From positions 868,001 through 932,000 of the forward strand of contig NZ_FYEZ01000001.1 in NCBI RefSeq assembly GCF_900187395.1: a stretch of 64,000 bases of DNA, written 5' to 3'. Positions within the stretch are counted from its first letter, which is position 1; every line of letters begins with the position of its first letter. Source of the stretch: Kytococcus aerolatus (GTDB taxonomy: Bacteria > Actinomycetota > Actinomycetes > Actinomycetales > Dermatophilaceae). A program made the translations under genes and the position numbers. Below are positions 26,097 to 34,053 of this stretch, piece after piece. A model generated the notes under the pieces. The model had not been told where the DNA came from, made no database searches, and saw nothing but the letters and a program-made list of their open reading frames with translations.

Positions 26097-27724
26097 GGCT
26101 TCTCCTGACCGGCCGGGCGGGCGCCGGCGAACGAGGGCTTGAGCTCGGCGTCGAAGGGGATGGTGGCCACCTCGCGGCCCCAGCCGATCGTCCCGACGGA
26201 GTCGAAGAGGGGGATGCTGTAGCCGTCGCGGAGGATGAGGCGCTGCGCGCGGGCGGCGGCCTCGGCGCGCTTCCCAGTGTGGACGGTGCGCTGCATGGCG
26301 AGCAGGGCGTCGTCGATCTCCCGGACCGGGCGACCGAAGAAGAAGGACTGGTTCTCGTAGAACGAGCTGTAGACCACGCGGAGCACGTCGGGGTCATTGC
26401 GGCCCTGCGACCAGGAGCTCAGGTCGTAGGGGGCGTCGTAGATCGAGTACTCGCTCATCTGGGCGGGAGTGGTGGGAGCGAGCCGGAAGTCGATGCCGAC
26501 CTGCCGCCACTGGTGCTGGAGCAGCTGGTACATCTGCTCGTAGGTGCTGCCGGACCCGCTGTAGCGGATCTCGATCTGCAGGCGCTCCCCGTCGCGGCGG
26601 CGGATCCCGTCGGGGCCCTCCTGCCAGCCGGCCTCCTCGAGGATCTGCCGGGCCCGGGCGGGGTCGTGGCGGAGGTACTCGGTCATGTCGACCCAGCCGG
26701 GGGTGGCCCGGGTGAGCACGGAGGTGGCGGGGCGCACGCGGCCCTGGAAGATCCGGTCGGCGATGGCCTGCCGGTCGGTGGCGTGGTTCAGCGCGCGCCG
26801 GACGGCCGCCTCCTTCATGAGGGTGCGGTGCAGCAGCGGCACGAGGGGCACGGAGATGCCCGATCCGGTGCGCGAGTCGAGGGTGATGCGGTCCTCGGGG
26901 ATGGCGCCCAGGGTGGCGACGTCGAGCGGGTAGGCGGCGTCGACCTGCCCGGAGACCAGGGCTCCCACGAGGGTGGTGGGGTCGGGGATGAACGACAGGT
27001 CGACCCGTTCGAAGGCGGCCGGTCCGCGGTGGTCGACGGCCCCGGAGCCCCAGGGATGGTCGGGGCGGCGGCGCAGGACGAGCTTCTCGCCGGGGCGGTA
27101 GTCCTCCAGGAGGTACACCCCGGAGCCGATGACCTCGCCGCGGGCGACCTCGTCGGGCGTGCGCTGCAGGGTGGCGTCGGCGAGCAGGCTGAGCGTCTGC
27201 GTGGTGGCGCCCTGCAGGAACTGGGCGTTGGACTCGCTGAAGGAGACGCGCACGGTGCGCTCGTCGAGCACCGTCGTGCCCTCGTAGCCGGCGAGCAGGT
27301 TGGCGCCGACGTAGGCCATCGGGCCGAGCTCGACGATCCGGTCGAAGTTGGCGCGCACGGACCGGGCGGTGAGCGGTTGCCCGTCGGAGAAGGTCACGCC
27401 GTCGCGGAGGCGGAAGGTGAAGTTCCGGCTGTCGGCGTCCGCCTCCCACTCGGTGGCCAGCCAGGGGCGGATCTCCCCGGTCCGGGGGTCCTGGTCCACG
27501 AGCGTCTCGGCGATCTGGCGGGCCACGGCCCGGGAGACGGTGAACGGGGGCTGGTGGGGGTCCCAGTTCTCCGGGTCGTGGGGAAGGGCCAGATGGAGCA
27601 CCGGGCCTCCCTCCTCGGCTGCGGCCGAGCCGCCACGCGTGGCACAGCCACCCAGTCCTGCCGCGGCGAGCAGGGGCAGGCCGGCACCGAGCAGGGCACG
27701 GCGCGAGATGGGGGGTGGGGGCAC
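26093..27724 (-). CDS. ABC importer substrate-binding lipoprotein (SBP family 5)
   Basis: 543 residues. Signal peptide with twin arginine (SRRALLGAGLPLLAAAG) and lipobox LGGC, so a Tat-exported lipoprotein. Mature part is a family-5 solute-binding protein: FRLRDGVTFSDGQPLTARSV, VIGSGVYLLEDYRPGEKLVL, AVRRALNHATDRQAIADRIF. GGAGG lies 7 nt before the GTG at 27724. First gene of the importer operon; the ligand may be a peptide, a metal chelate or similar. Divergent from the XPB gene. Confidence 0.92.
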   Translation of the reverse strand: MPPPPISRRALLGAGLPLLAAAGLGGCATRGGSAAAEEGGPVLHLALPHDPENWDPHQPPFTVSRAVARQIAETLVDQDPRTGEIRPWLATEWEADADSRNFTFRLRDGVTFSDGQPLTARSVRANFDRIVELGPMAYVGANLLAGYEGTTVLDERTVRVSFSESNAQFLQGATTQTLSLLADATLQRTPDEVARGEVIGSGVYLLEDYRPGEKLVLRRRPDHPWGSGAVDHRGPAAFERVDLSFIPDPTTLVGALVSGQVDAAYPLDVATLGAIPEDRITLDSRTGSGISVPLVPLLHRTLMKEAAVRRALNHATDRQAIADRIFQGRVRPATSVLTRATPGWVDMTEYLRHDPARARQILEEAGWQEGPDGIRRRDGERLQIEIRYSGSGSTYEQMYQLLQHQWRQVGIDFRLAPTTPAQMSEYSIYDAPYDLSSWSQGRNDPDVLRVVYSSFYENQSFFFGRPVREIDDALLAMQRTVHTGKRAEAAARAQRLILRDGYSIPLFDSVGTIGWGREVATIPFDAELKPSFAGARPAGQEKP

Positions 27725-27823
27725 AGCAGACCTCCGGGGCGAGCCGGCGCGACGGCCGGCGGGAACGGGCAGGAAGAAGCCCCCGCCACGGCGCGGTGCA
27801 CCCCCGGCGAGGGATAACCGAAC

Positions 27824-27840
27824 GTTAGCATGGTCCTAAC
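27824..27840. promoter_or_regulatory. Inverted repeat upstream of the importer operon
   Basis: GTTAG-N7-CTAAC (27824-27828 / 27836-27840), 100 bp before the binding-protein start, in the 191-bp divergent gap with XPB. On the minus strand, TAACGT (27823-27828 region) would serve as a -10 overlapped by the repeat. Candidate operator; regulator unknown. Confidence 0.35.
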
Positions 27841-27915
27841 CCCTCGATTTTCGCGCGATCGGGTGGCCCGGATCACGCACGGAACAGCGCAGCCACCGAG
27901 ACCGTTGACGCCCCC

Positions 27916-29574
27916 ATGACCGGTCCCCTCATCGTCCAGAGCGACAAGTCCGTCCTGCTGGAGGTCGACCACCCCGGCCACGAGGCAGCCCGACGCGCCA
28001 TCGCGCCCTTCGCCGAGCTGGAGCGCGCCCCGGAGCACGTGCACACCTACCGGATCACCCCGCTGGCCCTGTGGAACGCCCGTGCCGCGGGCGTGGACGC
28101 CGAGCAGGTCGTCGACGCCCTGGTGAACCACAGCCGCTTCCCGGTCCCGCAGCCGCTGCTGGTCGACATCGCCGAGACGATGGACCGCTACGGCCGCCTC
28201 ACCCTGCAGCAGCACCCCACCGCCGGGCTCGTGCTGCGCTCCACCGACCGGGCCGTCCTCACCGAGGTCTCGCGGCAGAAGAAGATCGCCCCGATGCTCG
28301 GCGAGCGGGTCGACGAGGACACCGTGGCCGTGCACCCCAGCGAGCGCGGGGCCCTGAAGAGTGAGCTCATCAAGGCCGGCTGGCCGGCCGACGACCGGGC
28401 CGGGTACGTGGACGGCGAGGCTCACCCCATCGCCCTGGAGGGTGAGTGGTCGCTGCGCCCCTACCAGCAGCAGGCGGTGGACGGCTTCGCCGACGGCGGC
28501 TCCGGCGTGGTCGTGCTGCCCTGCGGCGCGGGCAAGACCCTGGTGGGGGCCGGGGCGATGGCCCGCCAGCAGGCCACGACGCTCGTCCTCGTGACGAACA
28601 CCCAGTCGGCCCGGCAATGGAAGGCCGAGCTGGTGGCCCGCACCTCCCTCACCGAGGAGGAGATCGGCGAGTACTCCGGCACCGTCAAGGAGGTCCGCCC
28701 GGTCACGATCGCGACCTATCAGGTGCTCACCACCAAGCGGAAGGGCGTCTACAGCCACCTCGACCTGCTCGACGCCCGCGACTGGGGCCTCATCGTCTAC
28801 GACGAGGTGCACCTGCTGCCGGCGCCGATCTTCCGGATGACGGCCGACTTGCAGGCCCGCCGCCGGCTCGGGCTGACCGCCACCTTGGTCCGCGAGGACG
28901 GGCGGGAGGACGAGGTGTTCAGCCTCATCGGCCCGCAGCGCTTCAACGCGCCGTGGAAGGACATCGAGGCCCAGGGGTGGATCGCCCCGGCCGACTGCGT
29001 GGAGGTGCGGGTCTCGCTGCCGGAGTCCGAGCGGATGGTCTACGCCACTGCCGAGGCCGACCAGCGCTACCGGCTGGCGGCCAGCGCCGACGTGAAGCTG
29101 CCGGTGCTGGAGCGGATCCTGGAGCACCACGCCGGGGAGTCGACCTTGGTGATCGGCCAGTACATCGAGCAGCTGGAGGAGATCGCGAACCGACTGGACG
29201 CCGAGATCATCACCGGCCAGACCCCGCAGAAGGAGCGCTCGCGGCTGTTCGAGGCCTTCCGCTCCGGGGAGATCACCACCCTGGTGGTGAGCAAGGTGGC
29301 GAACTTCTCCATCGACCTGCCCGAGGCCACCGTGGCCGTGCAGGTCTCCGGCACCTTCGGCTCGCGCCAGGAGGAGGCCCAGCGTCTCGGCCGGGTGCTG
29401 CGGCCGAAGGCCGACGGCCGCACCGCGCACTTCTACACGGTGGTCACGCGCGACACCGTCGACGCGGAGTTCGCCGCGCACCGGCAGCGCTTCCTCGCCG
29501 AGCAGGGGTACGCCTACCGGATCCTCGACGCCGACGAGATCCCGGACGCGCTCGTGCGCGACTCGCTGGACTGA
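27916..29574 (+). CDS. DNA repair helicase XPB (ERCC3-like, superfamily 2)
   Basis: 552 residues, the size of mycobacterial XPB. N-terminal damage-recognition-like domain (residues 1-175), then the helicase core: Q-region WSLRPYQQQAVDGF, Walker A PCGAGKT (202-208), DEVH box, motif III GLTATLVREDG (includes the RED motif of XPB), and the C-terminal motifs up to QEEAQRLGRVLRPK (motif VI). It unwinds DNA in repair. No nearby XPF or Bax1 nuclease gene; the partner-type protein is at 14413. ATG 27916 lacks a Shine-Dalgarno sequence. Confidence 0.93.
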   Translation: MTGPLIVQSDKSVLLEVDHPGHEAARRAIAPFAELERAPEHVHTYRITPLALWNARAAGVDAEQVVDALVNHSRFPVPQPLLVDIAETMDRYGRLTLQQHPTAGLVLRSTDRAVLTEVSRQKKIAPMLGERVDEDTVAVHPSERGALKSELIKAGWPADDRAGYVDGEAHPIALEGEWSLRPYQQQAVDGFADGGSGVVVLPCGAGKTLVGAGAMARQQATTLVLVTNTQSARQWKAELVARTSLTEEEIGEYSGTVKEVRPVTIATYQVLTTKRKGVYSHLDLLDARDWGLIVYDEVHLLPAPIFRMTADLQARRRLGLTATLVREDGREDEVFSLIGPQRFNAPWKDIEAQGWIAPADCVEVRVSLPESERMVYATAEADQRYRLAASADVKLPVLERILEHHAGESTLVIGQYIEQLEEIANRLDAEIITGQTPQKERSRLFEAFRSGEITTLVVSKVANFSIDLPEATVAVQVSGTFGSRQEEAQRLGRVLRPKADGRTAHFYTVVTRDTVDAEFAAHRQRFLAEQGYAYRILDADEIPDALVRDSLD

Positions 29575-29593
29575 GGCGACTCGCTGGCCTGAG
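29558..29593 (+). repeat. 18-bp tandem duplication across the XPB stop codon
   Basis: Two adjacent 18-bp copies (29558-29575, 29576-29593) differing at one base; each carries codons for DSL(D/A) followed by TGA. The stop codon is therefore duplicated in frame. Confidence 0.8.
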
Positions 29594-29665
29594 GCAGGTC
29601 CTCGGCCCTGGGAGCAGCGCAGGACCCGCATGGTCAGCTCCCTGACTTTGACCTGGGCCCCAGCT

Positions 29666-29671
29666 TTGACA
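29666..29671 (+). promoter_or_regulatory. Consensus -35 box before the peptide gene
   Basis: TTGACA (29666-29671) matches the consensus. A second TTTGAC lies 18 bp upstream. The -10 is poor (CATGAG/ATGAGG around 29688-29694). It precedes the Tat-peptide gene at 29737. Confidence 0.4.
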
Positions 29672-29736
29672 AGCCCCCCCCACCCTGCATGAGGGTGAAC
29701 TGGCCCATGCACCCGACACGGTCGGGGTCATTCACC

Positions 29737-30258
29737 ATGACCACACACGTCAACAGGCGCGCGGTTCTTGCGGGAGGAATCAGCGTTGGACTCCTGGGAA
29801 GCTCCTCTTGAGCCGTTGCCGCTGGATCGACCACAGCTTCTGCGGAAACAGCAGAGCTGGACAGCCTCATCGCAGACCTCGAGGCTCTTCCCCCGTCGCT
29901 GAAGTACGCCGACCCCAGTTCGACGCCAAACTACGAGGCCCGGCTGAATCGTGCGCTCAACGGACGCAAGGTCATCGATGGACCTTCGATCATCGGGGCA
30001 TCCGCGTCGGGGGACAGCATCACGACTGCTTCGGGCTGGCGCTGCAGCTTGGAGGTCGCCAAGGTCGTGGCCACCTATGGCGTGCCGGTCTTCAAGGTCC
30101 TCGACTGGATTCGAAAGGCACGCAAGATCTGGGGCGGAGTCACTGGCATCTGGAGGGCTATCCGCTCCGGCCCCGCTGCGGCCGAGATCGGCCCGGAGGC
30201 TGCTGCCGTCCTCGAGGGGATTCTGGGTTATGGTTCCATCAAGGAGCACTGCTTCTGA
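29737..30258 (+). pseudogene. Secreted two-cysteine peptide precursor (toxin/bacteriocin-like) with in-frame TGA
   Basis: From ATG 29737 the frame reads a Tat signal (NRRAVLAGGISVGLLGSSS, Arg7-Arg8). It meets TGA at 29809-29811 (codon 25), then continues AVAAGSTTASA and an open frame to 30258. The post-signal part is a Ser/Leu/Glu-rich propeptide (about residues 36-100). The 70-residue C-terminal segment begins WRCSLEVAKVV, is hydrophobic/amphipathic with a cationic patch (WIRKARKIWGGV), and ends HCF, so two cysteines (103 and 172) bracket it. Base composition is clearly more AT-rich than the neighbours. I recognise no named family; the layout suggests a secreted peptide toxin. In-frame ATGs at 29689 and 29707 also exist. 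The TGA makes it a pseudogene unless read through. Confidence 0.6.
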
Positions 30259-30274
30259 GAGGCAGATTTCTTCG

Positions 30275-30757
30275 ATGACTGAGGCATCCAAGCGACCGAG
30301 AGCACCCATCGACCTGTCGACCGCCTTGATCGGCCACCTCATGACGGGTGTGCTCAAGTGGCCCGTCGTGGCCGCCTCTCTGGTGGCACTCGACAGGTGG
30401 GCCCTGGACTCGGGGCTCACCACGGAGACCCTGCTCTGGGCAGCAGCGCTCGGGGTCGCGGTGTGCGAAGTGCTCATGACCCTCGTCCAACGGCCCTTCG
30501 TCGTGAAGCACCAGCACCCGGATCCAGGCGACCCCCTGATGACTTCGCTCCTGCTGGTGGCACCGGTCCTCGCCTGGGCAGGTGTGCTGAGCCTGTCGGA
30601 CGCAGGCAGGTCATGGACCCTGTGGGGCACGGCCACCGCCACCCTCGTCTACGCCGTCTTCACCGTGGTGCTGGAAAAGCCGTGGAAGCAGGGGGACACG
30701 CGCGGCGACGTCGCCGAGAAGTGGCAAGAGACCAAGGACATGACGCGGGATCTGTGA
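30275..30757 (+). CDS. Small membrane protein, candidate immunity partner
   Basis: 160 residues with four predicted membrane helices (about 15-30, 45-70, 88-105, 115-132) and a hydrophilic C-terminal tail (KWQETKDMTRDL). It begins 16 bp after the peptide gene and ends before a strong terminator, so the two form one unit. I recognise no family. A small polytopic protein directly behind a secreted hydrophobic peptide is the usual place of an immunity protein; this is inference from context. The ATG at 30275 has only a weak, distant GAGG upstream. Confidence 0.6.
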   Translation: MTEASKRPRAPIDLSTALIGHLMTGVLKWPVVAASLVALDRWALDSGLTTETLLWAAALGVAVCEVLMTLVQRPFVVKHQHPDPGDPLMTSLLLVAPVLAWAGVLSLSDAGRSWTLWGTATATLVYAVFTVVLEKPWKQGDTRGDVAEKWQETKDMTRDL

Positions 30758-30766
30758 TCCCCCAAG

Positions 30767-30797
30767 GTGGGCCCCGGACGAGACGCCCGGGGCCCAC
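30767..30797 (+). terminator. Terminator after the peptide/membrane-protein pair
   Basis: Perfect 11-bp stem GTGGGCCCCGG / CCGGGGCCCAC (30767-30777 and 30787-30797), 9-nt loop, 10 nt beyond the stop codon. Confidence 0.75.
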
Positions 30798-30856
30798 TGC
30801 ACGTCCTGCCCCTCATCACCCCGTCGTCCAGGCAGCACCCCGCCCGGAAACCACCC

Positions 30857-32158
30857 TCAGCTCCTGCTGCGCCCCGGAACCGTGGCAGGCCCCACCAGCC
30901 CTGCCCGCAGCACCGCCCAGCCGAGCAGCGCGATGGTCACCACGCCGGTGATCACGTAGTCGTTCCCGATGAGCACCTGCATCAGGTTCCAGTCGAGCTC
31001 CTGCATCTCCCGCCCCGGCGACCACCAGTGCATGTCCGCCACCAGCACCACCGCGATGCCGGCAGCCAGCACCCGCAGGTGCTCCACCCCCATCCCCAGG
31101 ACACCGGTGAGCCGCGGCGCCGCCTCCCACAGGGCGATCGCGAGGCAGACGGCCCACACCCAGTGGTGGGTCCACGCGACCGGTGAGGCCAGCACCATCG
31201 CCAGGGCGGCCACCCAGAAGCCCACGCCCCGCTCGCCCCGCAGGGTGATGAGCGCACCCACCCCGACCGCCGCGAGCGCCACCACCCCGCCGACCAGCAG
31301 CCAGCCGAGCGTCGCGGCACCGGTGTCCGGCCCGAAGGCCCTGGCCATGACGCCCATGACCGACTGGTTGCCGACGTACTCCTTGGGCATCGAGTGGGCG
31401 ATCGCCGCGCTCATGTCCGTGGGCTCCCCACCGGTGGCCGCCGGCATCGCCCCGAACCAGAAGCTCCGCGCCGCACCGGGCACGAGCAGGAAGGACAGGA
31501 CGACCGTGCCCAGGAAGGTGCCCACCGCCACCCCGGCCGCGCGCCACTGCCGGGTGAGCAGCAGCCAGGCCACGAAGGTCAGCGGGCTGAGCTTGATGCC
31601 CGCGGCGATGCCGAGCCCCGCCCCGCGCCACCAGCGTTCCCGCCCCGGCACCAGATCGGCCGCGACGAGGGCCGCCAGCACGAGGTTGATCTGCCCGAAG
31701 TGCAGGGTCAGCCACACCGGTTCGGCCACCGCGCAGGCCAGGAGCAGGAGCGTGGCCGCCGCCCACCCGAGCCGGGCCCGGCCCACCGCCAGGTGCACCA
31801 GCACCGCCAGCCCGAGCAGCGAGGTGAGCAGCACCATCACCGCCGCCGGCCCCTGCCCCAGCCACACCAGCGGCACGAAGAAGAGCAGCGCGAAGGGCGG
31901 GTAGGTGAAGGTCAGCTGGGCGCCGCTGTAGGTCTGCCCGTAGACGTCCTGGCCGGCCAGCAGGGCCTCCGCCCCGCCCCGGTAGACGAGCAGGTCCAGC
32001 GGCGCCTCGGTGCGCATCCCCAGCAGCACCATCACCCCGACGGCCAGGAGCCCCAGCCCGGGGAGCCAGCGGGTCAGCGGGGTGCCCGCCCCGTCAGCGT
32101 CATCACCTGCCGGGCCGCCAGCGGCAGCAGCGCGCCCAGCAGCACCAGGCCGCACCAC
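30857..32158 (-). CDS. GT87-family glycosyltransferase (mannosyltransferase-like), copy 2
   Basis: About 433 residues, ten or more membrane helices. GT87 hallmarks: DLLVYRGGAEALLAGQDVYGQ, FTYPPFALLFFVPL, LHFGQINLVLAALVAADL, GIKLSPLTFVAWLL, NQSVMGVMARAFGP and SPVAWTHHWVWAV. Such enzymes use polyprenyl-phospho-mannose to build lipomannan or wall glycans on the outer membrane face. The start is uncertain: GTG 32158 overlaps the upstream paralogue by 85 bp; the next usual starts (about 32035) would remove the first membrane helix. Tandem with the paralogue at 32074-33249. Confidence 0.82.
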   Translation of the reverse strand: MVRPGAAGRAAAAGGPAGDDADGAGTPLTRWLPGLGLLAVGVMVLLGMRTEAPLDLLVYRGGAEALLAGQDVYGQTYSGAQLTFTYPPFALLFFVPLVWLGQGPAAVMVLLTSLLGLAVLVHLAVGRARLGWAAATLLLLACAVAEPVWLTLHFGQINLVLAALVAADLVPGRERWWRGAGLGIAAGIKLSPLTFVAWLLLTRQWRAAGVAVGTFLGTVVLSFLLVPGAARSFWFGAMPAATGGEPTDMSAAIAHSMPKEYVGNQSVMGVMARAFGPDTGAATLGWLLVGGVVALAAVGVGALITLRGERGVGFWVAALAMVLASPVAWTHHWVWAVCLAIALWEAAPRLTGVLGMGVEHLRVLAAGIAVVLVADMHWWSPGREMQELDWNLMQVLIGNDYVITGVVTIALLGWAVLRAGLVGPATVPGRSRS

Positions 32159-33249
32159 ACGTACACGTTCCCCACGACGACCTGCCACGCGTTCCACTCG
32201 AGCTCCACTCCGTAGCGTCCGGGCACCCACCAGATCATTTCCAGCAGCATCGCGACCGCCAGGGCCAGGGCCGACCAGCGGGCGAGCACCGGCACCTCCC
32301 GGCGGGCGCTCGTGAACCCTAGCGAGCCCGCCAGGAGCACCACCCACACCCAGTGGTGCGACCAGGACACCGGGGAGGCCAGCAGCATCCCCACCGCCGC
32401 CACCGACAGCCCCGCGGCCTCGTGCCCCCGGCGCGAGAGGCGGGCGGCCGCCAGCACGGCGACCAGCCCGACGACCAGCGAGATGACGAACCACGCCGGG
32501 TCCAGGAGGCCGGAGTCCGGCCCCACGAAGCGGGCCACGACCCCCTTGATCGACTGGTTGGTCTGGTACTCCGGAGTGCCGATGCGGTCGGTCTCCAGGA
32601 GCACCTCGATCCAGTAGGCGCGCGAGTCGGCGGGCAGGACGAGCAGGCCCACCAGCGCCGTGCCGACAGCCGAGGCGACGGCCACCGCCGCCGTGCGCAG
32701 GCGCCCGGCGAGCACCAGCCAGGCCACGAGGAAGATCGGCGTGAGCTTCACCCCCGCCACCACACCGAGCCAGACGCCCGCCCAGGGCCGCTCCGTCCGG
32801 CGCAGCAGATCGGCGGCGATGACCCCCGCGATGACCAGGTTCACCTGGCCGAAGCTGTAGGTCGACCACACCGGCTCGAGCGCCAGCGCGGCCACTGCCA
32901 ACCCGAGCAGCACCCCGGTGGAGAGCCGCCGATCCACCGCGCGGCGCACCAGCGCCACCAGCCCCAGCGACGAGGCGACGTAGAAGACCCCGACGGCCAG
33001 CCGGACCGGCATCACTGCGAAGGGCGTGAAGAGCAGCGCCGCGAAGGGCGGGTAGGTGAAGGGCAGCCCCTCGGCCGGGGCGTAGAGCGACTGGCGGTCC
33101 AGCACCAGCTCCCCGCCCCAGCGGTACACGAGCAGGTCGATCGGGGTGATCTGCCGCAGCAGGATCATGAGGACCATGAGGGCGGTGGCCACGAGCACCG
33201 CCGGCCAGGCCCGGGCGGATGCGGGGCGGGTGGGCGCGTCGGTGACCAT
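32074..33249 (-). CDS. GT87-family glycosyltransferase (mannosyltransferase-like), copy 1
   Basis: 391 residues, multi-spanning. Same motif order as the downstream paralogue: DLLVYRWGGELVLDRQSLY, FTYPPFAALLFTPF, YSFGQVNLVIAGVIAADLL, GVKLTPIFLVAWLVL, NQSIKGVVARFVGP, SPVSWSHHWVWVV. Probably adds mannose to a lipid-linked or wall glycan from a polyprenyl donor. ATG 33249 follows a CAGAAT box by 8 nt, suggesting a leaderless mRNA. Divergent from the response regulator at 33337 with 87 bp between starts. Confidence 0.87.
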   Translation of the reverse strand: MVTDAPTRPASARAWPAVLVATALMVLMILLRQITPIDLLVYRWGGELVLDRQSLYAPAEGLPFTYPPFAALLFTPFAVMPVRLAVGVFYVASSLGLVALVRRAVDRRLSTGVLLGLAVAALALEPVWSTYSFGQVNLVIAGVIAADLLRRTERPWAGVWLGVVAGVKLTPIFLVAWLVLAGRLRTAAVAVASAVGTALVGLLVLPADSRAYWIEVLLETDRIGTPEYQTNQSIKGVVARFVGPDSGLLDPAWFVISLVVGLVAVLAAARLSRRGHEAAGLSVAAVGMLLASPVSWSHHWVWVVLLAGSLGFTSARREVPVLARWSALALAVAMLLEMIWWVPGRYGVELEWNAWQVVVGNVYVWCGLVLLGALLPLAARQVMTLTGRAPR

Positions 33250-33336
33250 GAGGCGGCATTCTGCCAAGGAGATGCCACCCCGCCGCGCCCAGTGGACCTC
33301 CAGCGAACTCCCAGACTCGACGGCCACCATGGGGGC

Positions 33337-34053
33337 ATGGACACCCAGCCCGAGGCGACCCTCCTCGTCGTGGAGGACGAGCCCAACATCCGCGAGCTGC
33401 TGGCCACCAGCCTCCGCTTCGCCGGGTTCACGGTGCACACCGCCGCCCAGGGGTCCACCGCGCTGGAGACCGCCGAGGAGGTCCAGCCCGACCTGCTCGT
33501 GCTCGACGTGATGCTCCCGGACATGGACGGCTTCACCATCACCCGCCGCCTCCGCGAGCGCGGCCACGAGATGCCGGTGCTCTTCCTCACCGCCCGGGAC
33601 TCCGTGGACGACAAGGTCAAGGGACTGACCGTCGGCGGGGACGACTACGTGACCAAGCCCTTCTCGCTGGAGGAGGTCGTGGCCCGCATCCGCGCCATCC
33701 TGCGCCGCAGCCAGACCGACGGCGACACCGGGGCGGAGGACCGGGTGCTCGCCTTCGAGGACCTCACCCTCAACGAGGACACCTACGAGGTCACCCGCGC
33801 CGGGCGCGTCGTCGAGGTCTCCCCCACCGAGTTCAACCTGCTGCGCTATCTCATGCAGAACCCCAACCGGGTGCTCTCCAAGACGCAGATCCTCGACCAC
33901 GTGTGGGACTACGACTTCCGCGGGGAGATCGGCATCGTCGAGAGCTACATCTCCTACCTGCGCCGCAAGATCGACAGCGAGGGTCTCCCACCGCTCATCC
34001 ACACCAAGCGCGGCATCGGCTACGTGCTGCGGCTGCCCCCCGAGAGCCCGTGA
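33337..34053 (+). CDS. OmpR-family response regulator (MprA-like)
   Basis: 238 residues. Receiver with VEDEPN, Asp57 (LVLDVMLPD), VLFLTARDSVDDK and KPFSLEE. Winged helix with VEVSPTEFNLLRYLM, LDHVWDYDFRGEIGIVESYISYLRRKI and GIGYVLR. First gene of a three-gene operon with a kinase and an HtrA-like protease, the same order as mycobacterial mprA-mprB-pepD. ATG 33337 lies 6 nt after CACCAT, in the leaderless pattern common here. Confidence 0.9.
   Translation: MDTQPEATLLVVEDEPNIRELLATSLRFAGFTVHTAAQGSTALETAEEVQPDLLVLDVMLPDMDGFTITRRLRERGHEMPVLFLTARDSVDDKVKGLTVGGDDYVTKPFSLEEVVARIRAILRRSQTDGDTGAEDRVLAFEDLTLNEDTYEVTRAGRVVEVSPTEFNLLRYLMQNPNRVLSKTQILDHVWDYDFRGEIGIVESYISYLRRKIDSEGLPPLIHTKRGIGYVLRLPPESP

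Noticed and set aside
27823-27841. DtxR/IdeR iron box upstream of the importer
   Set aside because: TTAGG and GCTAAC half-sites are present but the spacing is off by one and the middle does not match the 19-bp consensus.
29809-29811. Selenocysteine codon in the peptide gene
   Set aside because: No SECIS-like hairpin was evident just after the TGA, and selenocysteine in a signal peptide would make no functional sense.
30857-33259. One 800-codon open frame across both GT87 genes
   Set aside because: Only the last 420 codons read as a GT87 protein; the front part is an out-of-frame shadow of the first GT87 gene.
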